A stretch of 64,000 nt of DNA from an uncultured Clostridium sp. (GCF_934754925.1 NZ_CAKVJA010000003.1:1-64000), one strand, 5' to 3'. Positions 17,522-26,078 are shown, numbered from the stretch's first letter. The notes: generated from the sequence alone by a model not told the origin. Made by a program: numbers and translations.

Positions 17522-17948
17522 CCTCTCTCTTTTTATTCAATATTTTAACTGCTTCTAATATTCCCTTTGCTATAGCCTCTGGCTTTGGTGCGCACCCTGC
17601 TACTGTTACATCAACCTTTGTCCATTTATCTAAAGGACCATCAACTGAATAACTTCCTTTAAAAACATTACAGGACGCTGGGCATGAACCAATTGATACG
17701 ACGACCTTAGGTTCTGGCACTTGAGATAATACTCTTAACATTCTATCTCTTGATTGAACTGTTACTGGTCCCGTTACAACAACTATATCTGCATGTCTTG
17801 GTGAACCTGCAAGTTTAACTCCAAATCTTTCAATATCATATCTAGGTCCAAGTAATGCTAAAAGTTCAATGTCACATCCATTGCAAGAACCTGTATTTAC
17901 ATGATATATCCAAGGAGATCTTTTTCTTCCTTTTTCAACTATTGACAT
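17505..17948 (-). CDS. mbhJ: Group 4 [NiFe] hydrogenase small subunit (MbhJ/EchC/NuoB type)
   Basis: A 147-residue protein of the NuoB family. It holds the four ligands for a single proximal [4Fe-4S] cluster: SCNGCD (Cys22, Cys25), GSCPASC (Cys89) and AGCAPKPE (Cys119). Only one cluster is present, as in Mbh, Ech and complex I, unlike the multi-cluster small subunits of uptake hydrogenases. It joins the large subunit on the cytoplasmic side. ATG at 17948 follows AGGGAGGTATATAA. Confidence 0.92.
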   Translation of the reverse strand: MSIVEKGRKRSPWIYHVNTGSCNGCDIELLALLGPRYDIERFGVKLAGSPRHADIVVVTGPVTVQSRDRMLRVLSQVPEPKVVVSIGSCPASCNVFKGSYSVDGPLDKWTKVDVTVAGCAPKPEAIAKGILEAVKILNKKREDENYV

Positions 17949-17960
17949 TTATATACCTCC

Positions 17961-18938
17961 CTATAGATTCAAGCTTACTAAAACATAGCTTAATAAAGAT
18001 AAAGTTGTTGGTATTGTCCAATAGAACTTAAACATTTGATTGGTTTTGTATCTTCCCATAAGTCCTCTAACTATTGATAAAAATACTATAGATATAACTA
18101 TTACTAAAACTATTAATATTAATGTATTAAGCAATATATCAATGTCTCTATTACCTGTAGTTACACCTATTCCCCCTAAAAATAATACTACGAACAATGC
18201 ACTCATAACATAAACTTTTATACTATGAGTAAGCTTAAATAACCCTAAATGCAATCCACTATATTCAGCTAATGGACCTTCACAAATCTCTGTTTCAGCC
18301 TCTGACACATCAAAAGGTGATATTCCAATTTTAGCTGGCAATATCATTAAAAATGCAATTGCTGCTGGAAGTAAGGATATTGTAAATAAGAAGCTTCCAT
18401 TTCCATGTTGTGCACTAGCTATTGCTAATAAAGAATATGTTGTTCCTTCTTCTAATATCATTCCAGCTTTTTTACAAACAGCAAGTATTGATGTTACTAA
18501 AGGTAACTCATATGCCACCATTGCTACAACCTCTCTTGATATACCAATAGATGCAAATGGTGATGCTGATGCCATACCTCCAACTATCATTGCTACTGAT
18601 GGTATAATTAATAAATAAATTATTACAACTATATCAGCTGTACCACCAAAAAGTGACCAATTATATATAGGAAATAATACTGGTATTATACAAATACTGA
18701 CTAATGCTATTATCGGAGCCAAAGTAAACAATCTTTCATTTGCATTTCTTGGAATTATAGTATCTTTTCCTAAAAGCTTTGCAAAATCATAAAATGGTTG
18801 TGTAATTTTAGGTCCTCTTCTTCGTTGCATTCTAGCTACTATCTTTCTATCTAATCCTGATAAAAATAATCCCACAAGCACCGTAAAAATGAATCCTGGG
18901 AATATAAATAAATATATCAACTTGCTTAAATACTCCAT
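17961..18938 (-). CDS. mbhM: Membrane anchor/proton-channel subunit (MbhM/EchB/NuoH type)
   Basis: A 325-residue polytopic protein of the complex I subunit 1 family. It contains the typical block RRRGPKITQPFYDFAKLLGKD (quoted in part; ~35-55) and the acidic loop PFDVSEAETEICEGPLAEYS (~207-226) that lies at the quinone-site equivalent. It links the peripheral hydrogenase arm to the antiporter arm. I choose ATG 18938 (behind GTAGGAGGTGGGAAT) over an ATG-less longer frame that would overlap the upstream gene; the gap is then 11 bases. Confidence 0.9.
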   Translation of the reverse strand: MEYLSKLIYLFIFPGFIFTVLVGLFLSGLDRKIVARMQRRRGPKITQPFYDFAKLLGKDTIIPRNANERLFTLAPIIALVSICIIPVLFPIYNWSLFGGTADIVVIIYLLIIPSVAMIVGGMASASPFASIGISREVVAMVAYELPLVTSILAVCKKAGMILEEGTTYSLLAIASAQHGNGSFLFTISLLPAAIAFLMILPAKIGISPFDVSEAETEICEGPLAEYSGLHLGLFKLTHSIKVYVMSALFVVLFLGGIGVTTGNRDIDILLNTLILIVLVIVISIVFLSIVRGLMGRYKTNQMFKFYWTIPTTLSLLSYVLVSLNL

Positions 18939-18949
18939 ATTCCCACCTC

Positions 18950-20959
18950 CTACAAAAATGTAATTGTAATTATTGATACTATTACCAAGGTTGCTACTAT
19001 CCATAAAGAATAATCATTAACACTACCACTATGAACCTTCTGTATTATATTAAAATATCTTCTTAATTGATATTTCATTCCCCAGAATAAATCATTAGTA
19101 CCTACTTTTACCTCTTCTCCCTTTTCTCCTCCAACATAAATATCATATTTACATGCTGAATTTAAAGTTACTTGTGAATAGTTTACACTATTACCTTTGT
19201 GATTCTTATATTTTTTAAATATACTCATGTCAAATTCATTATCTGACTTTTCATGTATTTCTTCCCCTGAATTATCACCTTTAAAAATAACAAATACTAA
19301 AACAGCAAGTAATAATATTACAAATAATATTAAAAAATTGCTTGGATTATATATGCCTTTTGTTAGAAATTCAACATTATTAATATCATCAAAAGCAAAT
19401 ATTGAATCATAAGCATTTCCTAAACTTGAAGATACATACCCATTTAAGTTATATATACTTTTAATTACTGGAATTAATACATTATTAACTATTGCCTCTG
19501 GAAATAATCCAAATATCACTGTGCCTAGTGATAACATTCCCATTGGAATTTTCATTGAGGTTGGAATATCTTCTATATTTTTATATTCTTCATTTATAGG
19601 ACCAAAAAACACTGAATGCCCTACTTTTATAAATGATGCTAGAGTAAGAGCTGAAACCACAACTGCTATTATAGATACTATTCCTAATGAACCTGTAAAT
19701 CCTGCTTCATATATCATCCATTTTGATGCAAAACCATTAAAAGGTGGAATTCCACTAATTCCTGCTGCTCCAAATAAAAACATTGCCATAGTAAATGGCA
19801 TCCTTTTACCTAACCCTGAAACTGACTCTAAATCTGTAGTTCCAGTAGTATAAAGTACAGCTCCTGCAGTTAAAAATAATAACCCCTTAAATATGGCGTG
19901 ATTAATCATATGATAAGTTCCACCAGTCATTGCTAAAATACTTATTTCTCCACTTTCTACTATTGCAATACCTAAAGCTGTTATAATATATCCTATTTGA
20001 GAAACTGAATGAAACGCTAGTAACCTTTTAAAATCATGTTGTAATAATGCCATAGATACTCCTATTACCATTGTTATAACACCCCAAACTAATAATAAAT
20101 ATCCTACCGGTTTATTTGATGCTAATCCAAAAATCATAAATACTAATCTTATAATTGCATATACTCCAGTCTTACTCATTACCCCTGATAGTATCATTGA
20201 AATTGATGATGGTGCTGCCATATGTGCATCCGTTGGCCATGTATGACATGGAACCATAAATGCCTTAACTGCATATCCAACCATCATAAGTGAAAATGCT
20301 ACTATTAATATTGGTGTCATGGCTTCCATACTTTTTATAGCTACTGCTATCTCAGCCAAATTTAAAGTCTTTGTTTCACTATATATTAAACAAGTTCCTA
20401 GTAAAATTAATGATGATCCTAAAGATCCTGTTACTATATATTTAAATGCTGCTTCTACCGATTTATCCTTATAATTTCTAAATGCAGTTAATGCAATTGC
20501 TGCAAATGTCATTATCTCAAGCATTACATACATATTAAATAAATCACCAGTAAATACAAAACCTATCATACTTGCAGTTAATAATAAAAATAATACATAA
20601 TATTTTTCTAATCCATTATCATGACTCATGTATTTTAAGGAATAAATCACTGATAAAAGAGATGCTCCTGTAATTATTAAAGCTAAAAATATTCCTAATG
20701 AGTCTATTTCAAGGCCAATACCAAAAGCATTTCCTCCAATTGGACTCCAATTTCCCATCCAATTTACTATAATTTTTCCCTCAATTAAAATTGGCTTAAT
20801 CAATAATATTACGCAAAAAAATGATACTGCTGTTCCAATAACTGCAAGTGTTCTCTTTACCTTTATATATTTATCTTTAAATAATCCAAGTACAAATGCT
20901 AAAATAAATGGAGCCATTATTGCTATTATCGGAAGATTATTAATAAATTCTGTACTCAT
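18950..20959 (-). CDS. mbhH: Antiporter-like proton-conducting subunit (MbhH/MnhD/NuoN type) with C-terminal extension
   Basis: A 669-residue protein. Residues 1-~510 are a 14-helix Proton_antipo_M (PF00361) core, with the broken-helix blocks VGYAVKAFMVPCHTWPTDAH (~226), LLAFHSVSQIGYI (~310) and YHMINHAIFKGLLFLTAGAV (~345; Lys and His in the channel). About 160 further residues follow: a polar loop, a membrane helix (~545-563), a charged soluble stretch (~565-645) and a final helix (~648-668). This tail is missing from ordinary MnhD and may replace MbhI, which has no separate gene here. Starts with ATG overlapping mbhG by four bases. Confidence 0.88.
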   Translation of the reverse strand: MSTEFINNLPIIAIMAPFILAFVLGLFKDKYIKVKRTLAVIGTAVSFFCVILLIKPILIEGKIIVNWMGNWSPIGGNAFGIGLEIDSLGIFLALIITGASLLSVIYSLKYMSHDNGLEKYYVLFLLLTASMIGFVFTGDLFNMYVMLEIMTFAAIALTAFRNYKDKSVEAAFKYIVTGSLGSSLILLGTCLIYSETKTLNLAEIAVAIKSMEAMTPILIVAFSLMMVGYAVKAFMVPCHTWPTDAHMAAPSSISMILSGVMSKTGVYAIIRLVFMIFGLASNKPVGYLLLVWGVITMVIGVSMALLQHDFKRLLAFHSVSQIGYIITALGIAIVESGEISILAMTGGTYHMINHAIFKGLLFLTAGAVLYTTGTTDLESVSGLGKRMPFTMAMFLFGAAGISGIPPFNGFASKWMIYEAGFTGSLGIVSIIAVVVSALTLASFIKVGHSVFFGPINEEYKNIEDIPTSMKIPMGMLSLGTVIFGLFPEAIVNNVLIPVIKSIYNLNGYVSSSLGNAYDSIFAFDDINNVEFLTKGIYNPSNFLILFVILLLAVLVFVIFKGDNSGEEIHEKSDNEFDMSIFKKYKNHKGNSVNYSQVTLNSACKYDIYVGGEKGEEVKVGTNDLFWGMKYQLRRYFNIIQKVHSGSVNDYSLWIVATLVIVSIITITFL

Positions 20960-21291
20960 CCTCTAATCCTCCTTATATCGTCACTTTCTATACTGTTATA
21001 ATATTTTTGTATTTTAATTACGATAGATAATGCAAGTGCTGTAACACATGCTCCAATTACTATGGATGTAAGAGTTAAAGCCTGAGGAATAGGATCTACA
21101 AAATAAGTGCTATTATCACTAAATATTGGTGCTGTACCATTAGTTCTAAAGCCGATTGAAATTAACAACAAATTAATTCCTGAATCTAAAATTCCCATTC
21201 CAATAACTATCTTTATTAAATTTTTCTTTAAAACAATTATTGCAAGTCCAATTACAATTAAAAGAAAAGCTCCAATATAATTTATTGTCAT
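20956..21291 (-). CDS. mbhG: Mrp/MnhC-type subunit (MbhG, NuoK-like)
   Basis: A 111-residue three-helix membrane protein of the NuoK/MnhC family. Helix 1 is ~4-22, helix 2 ~27-48 and helix 3 ~72-95. The block DPIPQALTLTSIVIGACVTAL is characteristic of MnhC. The ATG directly abuts the stop of the preceding mbhF gene. It should form part of the sodium/proton antiporter module of the hydrogenase. Confidence 0.88.
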   Translation of the reverse strand: MTINYIGAFLLIVIGLAIIVLKKNLIKIVIGMGILDSGINLLLISIGFRTNGTAPIFSDNSTYFVDPIPQALTLTSIVIGACVTALALSIVIKIQKYYNSIESDDIRRIRG

Positions 21292-21732
21292 CTATTCCTC
21301 CCCCTTACTTTTTAAATTAGTTATCATAATTAATATTAAAAAGGAAATTCCCGCAAAAACTTTAAAACCTACAGCAAAATTCATTAAAAATATACTTCCT
21401 GATGAGAATAAATCCCCTGGAGTACCCTTTTCAAGAACATTTCCAAAAAACACACCTGAGCCTATTAGTCCTATAAATGCTAGTATTATAAATCCTAATG
21501 CTCCAATATCCTCTGCAATTTTAAATGTATTTGCTGCTATTCCTTTATTTACTCCCTTAAATCCATATCCAATATAAATAATAGCTATAGCACCAGCTAT
21601 TAAAACTCCACCTTGGAATCCTCCCCCAGGTGATAGATGGCCATGAATTATAATATATAATCCTAACGTAAGCAAAATTGGTAATACTAAGTTTGTACAA
21701 GATATTAAGATAGAATCTCTTCTCTTTTTCAT
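21292..21732 (-). CDS. mbhF: MnhB-domain subunit (MbhF)
   Basis: A 146-residue membrane protein with the MnhB signature GHLSPGGGFQGGVLIAGAIA (~29-48) and four helices. It is the C-terminal MnhB domain that in Mrp antiporters is often fused with other parts. ATG follows AGGAGGAGAAATAGT; one base separates it from mbhE. Confidence 0.9.
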   Translation of the reverse strand: MKKRRDSILISCTNLVLPILLTLGLYIIIHGHLSPGGGFQGGVLIAGAIAIIYIGYGFKGVNKGIAANTFKIAEDIGALGFIILAFIGLIGSGVFFGNVLEKGTPGDLFSSGSIFLMNFAVGFKVFAGISFLILIMITNLKSKGEE

Positions 21733-21733
21733 A

Positions 21734-22012
21734 CTATTTCTCCTCCTTTGCTTTCTTTTCTGGCCTTAAAACTGCTGCAACTCCACAAATTGCAGTAAAT
21801 AATACTATAGCTTCTCCTAAAGTATCATATCCCCTAAAATCAAATACTATTGCTGTAACAGAATTTATTGCTCCTGTTTCCTTAATAGTCTCACCTATTA
21901 TTATTTCAGATGCATCTCCAAACACTTCTGGTTTTAAGCCCATTTTAAAACCTAAAAAAGTAAAAATCACAAGAAGTAAAAAAAGAATTAAATAAGTTAT
22001 CTTTTTTTTCAT
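21734..22012 (-). CDS. mbhE: Hydrogenase subunit MbhE-like membrane protein
   Basis: A 92-residue protein with two helices (~5-24 and ~65-83) joined by a loop that contains ETGAINSVTAIVFDFRGYDT, a block shared by MbhE and the N-terminal part of some MnhB proteins. The C-terminus is charged. It overlaps the upstream mbhD gene by four bases (ATGA). Confidence 0.85.
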   Translation of the reverse strand: MKKKITYLILFLLLVIFTFLGFKMGLKPEVFGDASEIIIGETIKETGAINSVTAIVFDFRGYDTLGEAIVLFTAICGVAAVLRPEKKAKEEK

Positions 22013-22272
22013 TTCTTTTCCTCCTTAATCTTTTTTGTCTTAACTTTATTTAAAGTTATTATAAAGATTACTGGAGTTAATATAGCTCCAACTGCTGCCT
22101 CTGCTAAAGCAACATCTGGTGCTTTTAGTAATAAAAACTCTAAAGCTAAAAATCCCCCTAAAACTGCCATAGCAATAATACACTGAAGTATATCATCTAG
22201 GAAAAACACACAAAATGCAGATGCAACTAATCCAACTATTATTAAGGTATTTAATACACTAAAACTACTCAT
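22009..22272 (-). CDS. mbhD: DUF4040 subunit (MbhD)
   Basis: An 87-residue protein with three helices. The segment LKAPDVALAEAAVGAILTPV (~49-68) is the conserved DUF4040/MbhD block, also found near the C-terminal end of MrpA. The tail is basic (KVKTKKIKEEKK). It overlaps mbhC by eight bases. Together mbhD-mbhE correspond to the split MrpA C-terminal region in archaeal Mbh. Confidence 0.88.
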   Translation of the reverse strand: MSSFSVLNTLIIVGLVASAFCVFFLDDILQCIIAMAVLGGFLALEFLLLKAPDVALAEAAVGAILTPVIFIITLNKVKTKKIKEEKK

Positions 22273-22609
22273 TTATGTCCCTCCCATAATGATCGAACTT
22301 TGTTTTTTCATAAAGTCCCGCCTTAATTCTATATGCAGCTCTTGCCATGGCATGGGCACCTACTGGATTACTTATAAGTAAAAATAGTACCATTATCAAA
22401 GCCTTTACTCCTAATGAAGTATTATCATTTCCAAAACCATATATACTACAGGCTAATGCTATTGGCATTGCTCCCATTGTAGCTATGTTTGTTGCACTTT
22501 GTAACCTACAAAAAGTATCAGGCATTCTAATTACGCCAACAACACCGGCAAAAAGAAAAAAAATCCCTAAAACAAGTAGCAAACATACTACTATCTCTAA
22601 TATAGACAT
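22265..22609 (-). CDS. mbhC: MnhG-type subunit (MbhC)
   Basis: A 114-residue membrane protein of the PhaG_MnhG family: helix ~5-26, then the conserved VIRMPDTFCRLQSATNIATM (~26-45), then two further helices. ATG shares one base with the stop of mbhB (TAATG). Part of the Mrp-like module. Confidence 0.9.
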   Translation of the reverse strand: MSILEIVVCLLLVLGIFFLFAGVVGVIRMPDTFCRLQSATNIATMGAMPIALACSIYGFGNDNTSLGVKALIMVLFLLISNPVGAHAMARAAYRIKAGLYEKTKFDHYGRDINE

Positions 22610-22875
22610 TATAATTCCCCCTCTAAATACTTAGAAATCAATACAGTTCCTATAAATCCTAGGAGAGTTACTATAAGTCCAAGATCTAAATACATTGCCC
22701 TATCCTCTACTGCTCCAAATAAAATCATAATTATTCCTAAAATTATATCTATTGAATCAGCAGCTAAAACTCTATCTATTACATTAGGGCCTTTAAATAC
22801 CCTGTATAATAAAACCAAAGCTAAAAGTGCTAAAATTATTGAAACTATAGTAAATATAGAATTCATATTCATCAC
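22609..22875 (-). CDS. mbhB: MnhF-type subunit (MbhB)
   Basis: An 88-residue three-helix protein of the MrpF_PhaF family. The block VFKGPNVIDRVLAADSIDII (~26-45) is diagnostic. It overlaps the mbhA stop (ATGA). The ATG four codons later is an alternative start, since AGGTGAT lies between. Confidence 0.9.
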   Translation of the reverse strand: MMNMNSIFTIVSIILALLALVLLYRVFKGPNVIDRVLAADSIDIILGIIMILFGAVEDRAMYLDLGLIVTLLGFIGTVLISKYLEGEL

Positions 22876-23402
22876 CTAAAAAGCCTCCTTACAAAATATT
22901 CAAACCTTCCCTTTATAATTTCTGATGCTTCATTAGTATCTTCTGTTTTAGCATCTATCCAATGAATATACATTGCACTTTTGCCTTCCTCTTCATATAT
23001 ATCCATTGTTATAGTTCCAGGTGTCAATGTTATACAATTAGCTAACATTGCTAATCCATAATCTGATTTTAAATCTGTAATTATTTTTACTATTCCTGGA
23101 TTAATATTTAAATCTGGTGACAATGCTTTTATAGCAACAATAAAATTTGCTTTTATTAGCTCCCATATATAAACGGGAATAAAAATTATTAAATTTATAA
23201 ATCTAAACTCTTTAAATAACCAAAATCCATCTTCTCGAGCAAAAAATGATTTTGAAAAATAAGCAACCACTACAGCTACTACAGCCCCTACTATTAGTTC
23301 TTGATTTCCTAGCTTTAAAATATTAAAATCTTGCATCAAAAATAGAATCCAAAATAAGTATGACAAAATGAAAGTCCCCACAAATGATGTCCATTTTTTC
23401 AT
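22872..23402 (-). CDS. mbhA: MnhE-type subunit (MbhA)
   Basis: A 176-residue protein of the MNHE family: N-terminal helices (~8-25, ~33-50, ~68-85), then a cytoplasmic domain with LANCITLTPGTITMDI (~119-134) and MYIHWIDAKTED (~144), the family signature. It opens the run of Mrp-type genes and begins 18 bases after hypB, so it is in the same operon. Confidence 0.9.
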   Translation of the reverse strand: MKKWTSFVGTFILSYLFWILFLMQDFNILKLGNQELIVGAVVAVVVAYFSKSFFAREDGFWLFKEFRFINLIIFIPVYIWELIKANFIVAIKALSPDLNINPGIVKIITDLKSDYGLAMLANCITLTPGTITMDIYEEEGKSAMYIHWIDAKTEDTNEASEIIKGRFEYFVRRLFR

Positions 23403-23420
23403 TCATAATCACCTTCTATA

Positions 23421-24065
23421 TTATATTTTCTTTATTAACCATTCGGCGAATTCCTTAGTCTTGCCTTTTTCTAGCGAATTAACGGTAAAAATTTGTGAAT
23501 TTGGATTTCTAATAAGTGTTTCTCTCTTTACTTCTGCTTCATTAAACTTGAAGTATTTTATCATATCATATTTAGTAAGAACTAAGGCATCAGCCTTTGA
23601 AAACATTAGCGGATATTTAACAACTTTATCATCCCCTTCTGGTATACTTAATAATGCCACCTTTAATACTTCTCCAATATCAAATTCTGCTGGACATACT
23701 AAATTACCTATGTTCTCAACTATAATAATGTCCAATTCATCTAAATTAAAATTTTCTATTATATTTTTTATAGACATAGCCTCTATATGACAGGCTCCCT
23801 GTGTATTAAGTTGTACAACTGGTATTCCTGCATCTTGCATCTTTTTAGCATCTATAGTACCTTCTATATCTCCCTCTATTACACCAATATTTAAGCCTTT
23901 ACCTTTAAGCTCTTCTATTAAATTCAATATAAACGTTGTTTTTCCAGCACCTGGTGATCCCATTACATTAATCATTTTCACATTTTTATTATAAAGTTCT
24001 TCTTGTACTTCTTTATGGCAATCTTTATTCCATTCTAAAATTTGTCTTACAACTTTTATTTGCAT
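23421..24065 (-). CDS. hypB: Hydrogenase nickel-insertion GTPase HypB
   Basis: A 214-residue SIMIBI-class GTPase that drives nickel insertion into the hydrogenase large subunit. P-loop GSPGAGKT (36-43), EGDIEGTIDA (~64-73), the metal-site motif TQGACHIEA (~88-96) and VENIGNLVCPAEFD (~115-128) are all present; FSKADALVLTKYD carries the specificity Asp. There is no N-terminal His-rich stretch, so it probably stores no nickel. Its ATG directly follows the hypA stop. Confidence 0.95.
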   Translation of the reverse strand: MQIKVVRQILEWNKDCHKEVQEELYNKNVKMINVMGSPGAGKTTFILNLIEELKGKGLNIGVIEGDIEGTIDAKKMQDAGIPVVQLNTQGACHIEAMSIKNIIENFNLDELDIIIVENIGNLVCPAEFDIGEVLKVALLSIPEGDDKVVKYPLMFSKADALVLTKYDMIKYFKFNEAEVKRETLIRNPNSQIFTVNSLEKGKTKEFAEWLIKKI

Positions 24066-24407
24066 TTATTCAACCTCCATAGTATCTAAATAAAACTCTC
24101 GTCCCCTTATAATTTCGTATTTATTACCCTTGCATCTTGGACAAACATAATTATTTTTTCCCAACCTTCCTTTATAGCTACATTTATTACATTTAATTTC
24201 TACTGGTATTCTTTCTATATTTATTCTTGTATTCTCAGCAATAGTATCTTTAGCTATAATATTAAAATAATATGATATACAATTTGGTACTAAATCTGTT
24301 AATTCACCAACCTTAATATTTATCTCTTTTATTCTTTTAATATTATGCTTTTTACCTTCTTCTAAACATATCTTAAGTAATCCTTGTGTTACTGATAATT
24401 CATGCAT
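24066..24407 (-). CDS. hypA: Hydrogenase nickel metallochaperone HypA
   Basis: A 113-residue nickel carrier. The N-terminus MHELSVTQ has the nickel-binding His2, and a zinc site is formed by CNKC and CPRC (Cys73, 76, 89, 92). It hands nickel to HypB and the large subunit. It begins four bases after the large-subunit stop; the two maturation genes are thus placed between the catalytic and membrane genes. Confidence 0.95.
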   Translation of the reverse strand: MHELSVTQGLLKICLEEGKKHNIKRIKEINIKVGELTDLVPNCISYYFNIIAKDTIAENTRINIERIPVEIKCNKCSYKGRLGKNNYVCPRCKGNKYEIIRGREFYLDTMEVE

Positions 24408-24411
24408 ATTT

Positions 24412-25494
24412 TTACCTATCCAAACATGAGAAGCATGGATCTATACTTGCTACTATAAGTCCTGCATCTGCAATAGTATTATTTTTTAACATAACTGGAA
24501 CAGTCATTGCATTTTTAAAGGTTGGTACGTGAATATTAACTCTTCCATTTGTTTGTCCACCATTTGAAACTACATAGTAAGTAACCTCTCCTCTAGGCGC
24601 TTCAGTTACAGCCATATATTCTCCTACCGGAACCTTAGGAATTTTATTTCCCAAGTTAATAGGACCATCTGGCATGTTTTTAAGAGCTTGCTCAATTATC
24701 TTACAACTCTCTTCAATTTCCATTAATCTTACAACAACTCTTGAAAAAACATCTCCATCATTTGCTATAGCTACATTGAAGTCAAATTCTTCATAACAAT
24801 TGTATGGCATTGTTTTTCTTACATCAAAGTTAACTCCTGAAGCTCTTCCATGAGGTCCACAAGCTCCATAATTTAATGCATCATCCTTAGTTAATACACC
24901 TACCCCCTTAGTTCTTGCTGCTATACTTGAGTCTTTAGAATAAACATTATAAATATTTTTATACTCTCTTCTTAACTCTTCTATCATTTTTATTAAAGTT
25001 TCCTTTTGTTCGTTACTTATATCTCTTCTTGATCCACCAATTATGTTCATAGCATAATTTACTCTATTTCCTGATATAACCTCTAACATATCCATTATTT
25101 TTTCTCTTGATGCAAAACACATCATGAATAAAGAATCAAATGCTACTATATGAGCTGCTAATCCTAACCATAAATAGTGAGAATGTAGCCTTTCTAATTC
25201 ACTTAATATTACTCTTATATAGCTTCCTCTCTTAGGAACTTCCATTCCCACAATATTTTCTACTGCTAAACAATAAGTCATAGCATGAGAATGAGAACAA
25301 ATTCCACATACTCTTTCAACTAAAGTTATTGTTTGAATAGGATTTCTAGTTTCTGTTAATTTTTCTATTCCTCTATGGTTATATCCTATAAAAACTTCAG
25401 AATCCTTTATAATCTCCCCTTCAGTAAGAAGCTTAACATGCACCGGTTCTTCTAATGCAGGATGATATGGCCCTAATGGCAAAACGTAACTCAA
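24412..25494 (-). CDS. mbhL: Group 4 [NiFe] hydrogenase large subunit (MbhL/EchE type)
   Basis: A 360-residue catalytic subunit. Both nickel-iron ligand pairs are intact: RVCGICSHSHA (Cys63, Cys66) and DPCFSC (Cys354, Cys357). This separates it from NuoD and from Mbs-type subunits, which have lost ligands. The protein ends three residues after the last Cys (LDR), so there is no C-terminal peptide for a maturation protease to remove. It reduces protons with electrons from the small subunit. TTG at 25494 follows AAAGGAGGGAAAAAG. Confidence 0.95.
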   Translation of the reverse strand: MSYVLPLGPYHPALEEPVHVKLLTEGEIIKDSEVFIGYNHRGIEKLTETRNPIQTITLVERVCGICSHSHAMTYCLAVENIVGMEVPKRGSYIRVILSELERLHSHYLWLGLAAHIVAFDSLFMMCFASREKIMDMLEVISGNRVNYAMNIIGGSRRDISNEQKETLIKMIEELRREYKNIYNVYSKDSSIAARTKGVGVLTKDDALNYGACGPHGRASGVNFDVRKTMPYNCYEEFDFNVAIANDGDVFSRVVVRLMEIEESCKIIEQALKNMPDGPINLGNKIPKVPVGEYMAVTEAPRGEVTYYVVSNGGQTNGRVNIHVPTFKNAMTVPVMLKNNTIADAGLIVASIDPCFSCLDR

Positions 25495-25509
25495 ACTTTT
25501 TCCCTCCTT

Positions 25510-25887
25510 TTAATTATCCTTTAATTTTTTAAGTTCATTTAGAGGCATTATAAGTATTTGTCCTTCACCCTCTTTAAATTCTTCTGGTAAAAATAATCTT
25601 CCACTAAATATTAATCCTTCGAACTTTAATGGCATTATTTCTTGTATTTCTTCTTCAAACCATTGTGCACCTTTATATACATTAGTTACTGTTGGTAATA
25701 CATTTTCTCCCTTTACATGATAATGTCTTCTAACATCATCACACTCTAGGGTATAAACTACTACATTATTTTTCTCCTTATCAACATAACCATTTATAGC
25801 TACTAAACGTCCTCCTTTATCCCTAACATGCTGTACTTTTGATACAATATCTTTCTTTTGAATTTCTTCTACTGTAATATTGCCCAT
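25510..25887 (-). CDS. mbhK: Hydrogenase NuoC-like subunit (MbhK/EchD type)
   Basis: A 125-residue relative of the 30-kDa complex I subunit, first gene of the operon. The fold is recognisable from the segments GGRLVAINGYVD, VVVYTLECDDVRRHYHV and LPTVTNVYKGAQWFEEEIQE, the last being the NuoC signature (P-T-V-T..Y..A.W.E.E). It is a short form, as in Ech and Mbh. ATG follows AAGGAGGAGTAT. It stabilises the large subunit on the cytoplasmic face. Confidence 0.88.
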   Translation of the reverse strand: MGNITVEEIQKKDIVSKVQHVRDKGGRLVAINGYVDKEKNNVVVYTLECDDVRRHYHVKGENVLPTVTNVYKGAQWFEEEIQEIMPLKFEGLIFSGRLFLPEEFKEGEGQILIMPLNELKKLKDN

Positions 25888-25973
25888 ATACTCCTCCTTG
25901 TATTAGGAAAATTTATTATTTATGTATTTATTTTACATTATCTTACTCTTTATTATACATAAGATTAATATTT

Positions 25974-26003
25974 ATTATAATAAAATATTGGAATTTTTTT
26001 CAA
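25974..26003 (-). promoter_or_regulatory. Probable promoter of the hydrogenase operon
   Basis: On the minus strand TTGAAA (26003-25998) and TATAAT (25979-25974) are 18 bases apart, ~90 bases before mbhK. A second TATAAT-like box lies at 25957-25952. Confidence 0.45.
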
Positions 26004-26069
26004 AATAATTTCACCTATTTATCCTTCTTTTCATTAATAGTATTTTTTGTTTTATATCTATAACTTTTA

Positions 26070-26078
26070 TGCTATAAT
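26070..26078 (+). promoter_or_regulatory. Extended -10 promoter of the 138-residue gene
   Basis: TG-C-TATAAT (26070-26078), about 55 bases before the start codon. Confidence 0.45.

Noticed and set aside
24412..25494. Membrane-bound sulfane reductase (Mbs) or complex I NuoD in place of hydrogenase
   Set aside because: Both CxxC pairs that hold Ni and Fe are intact.
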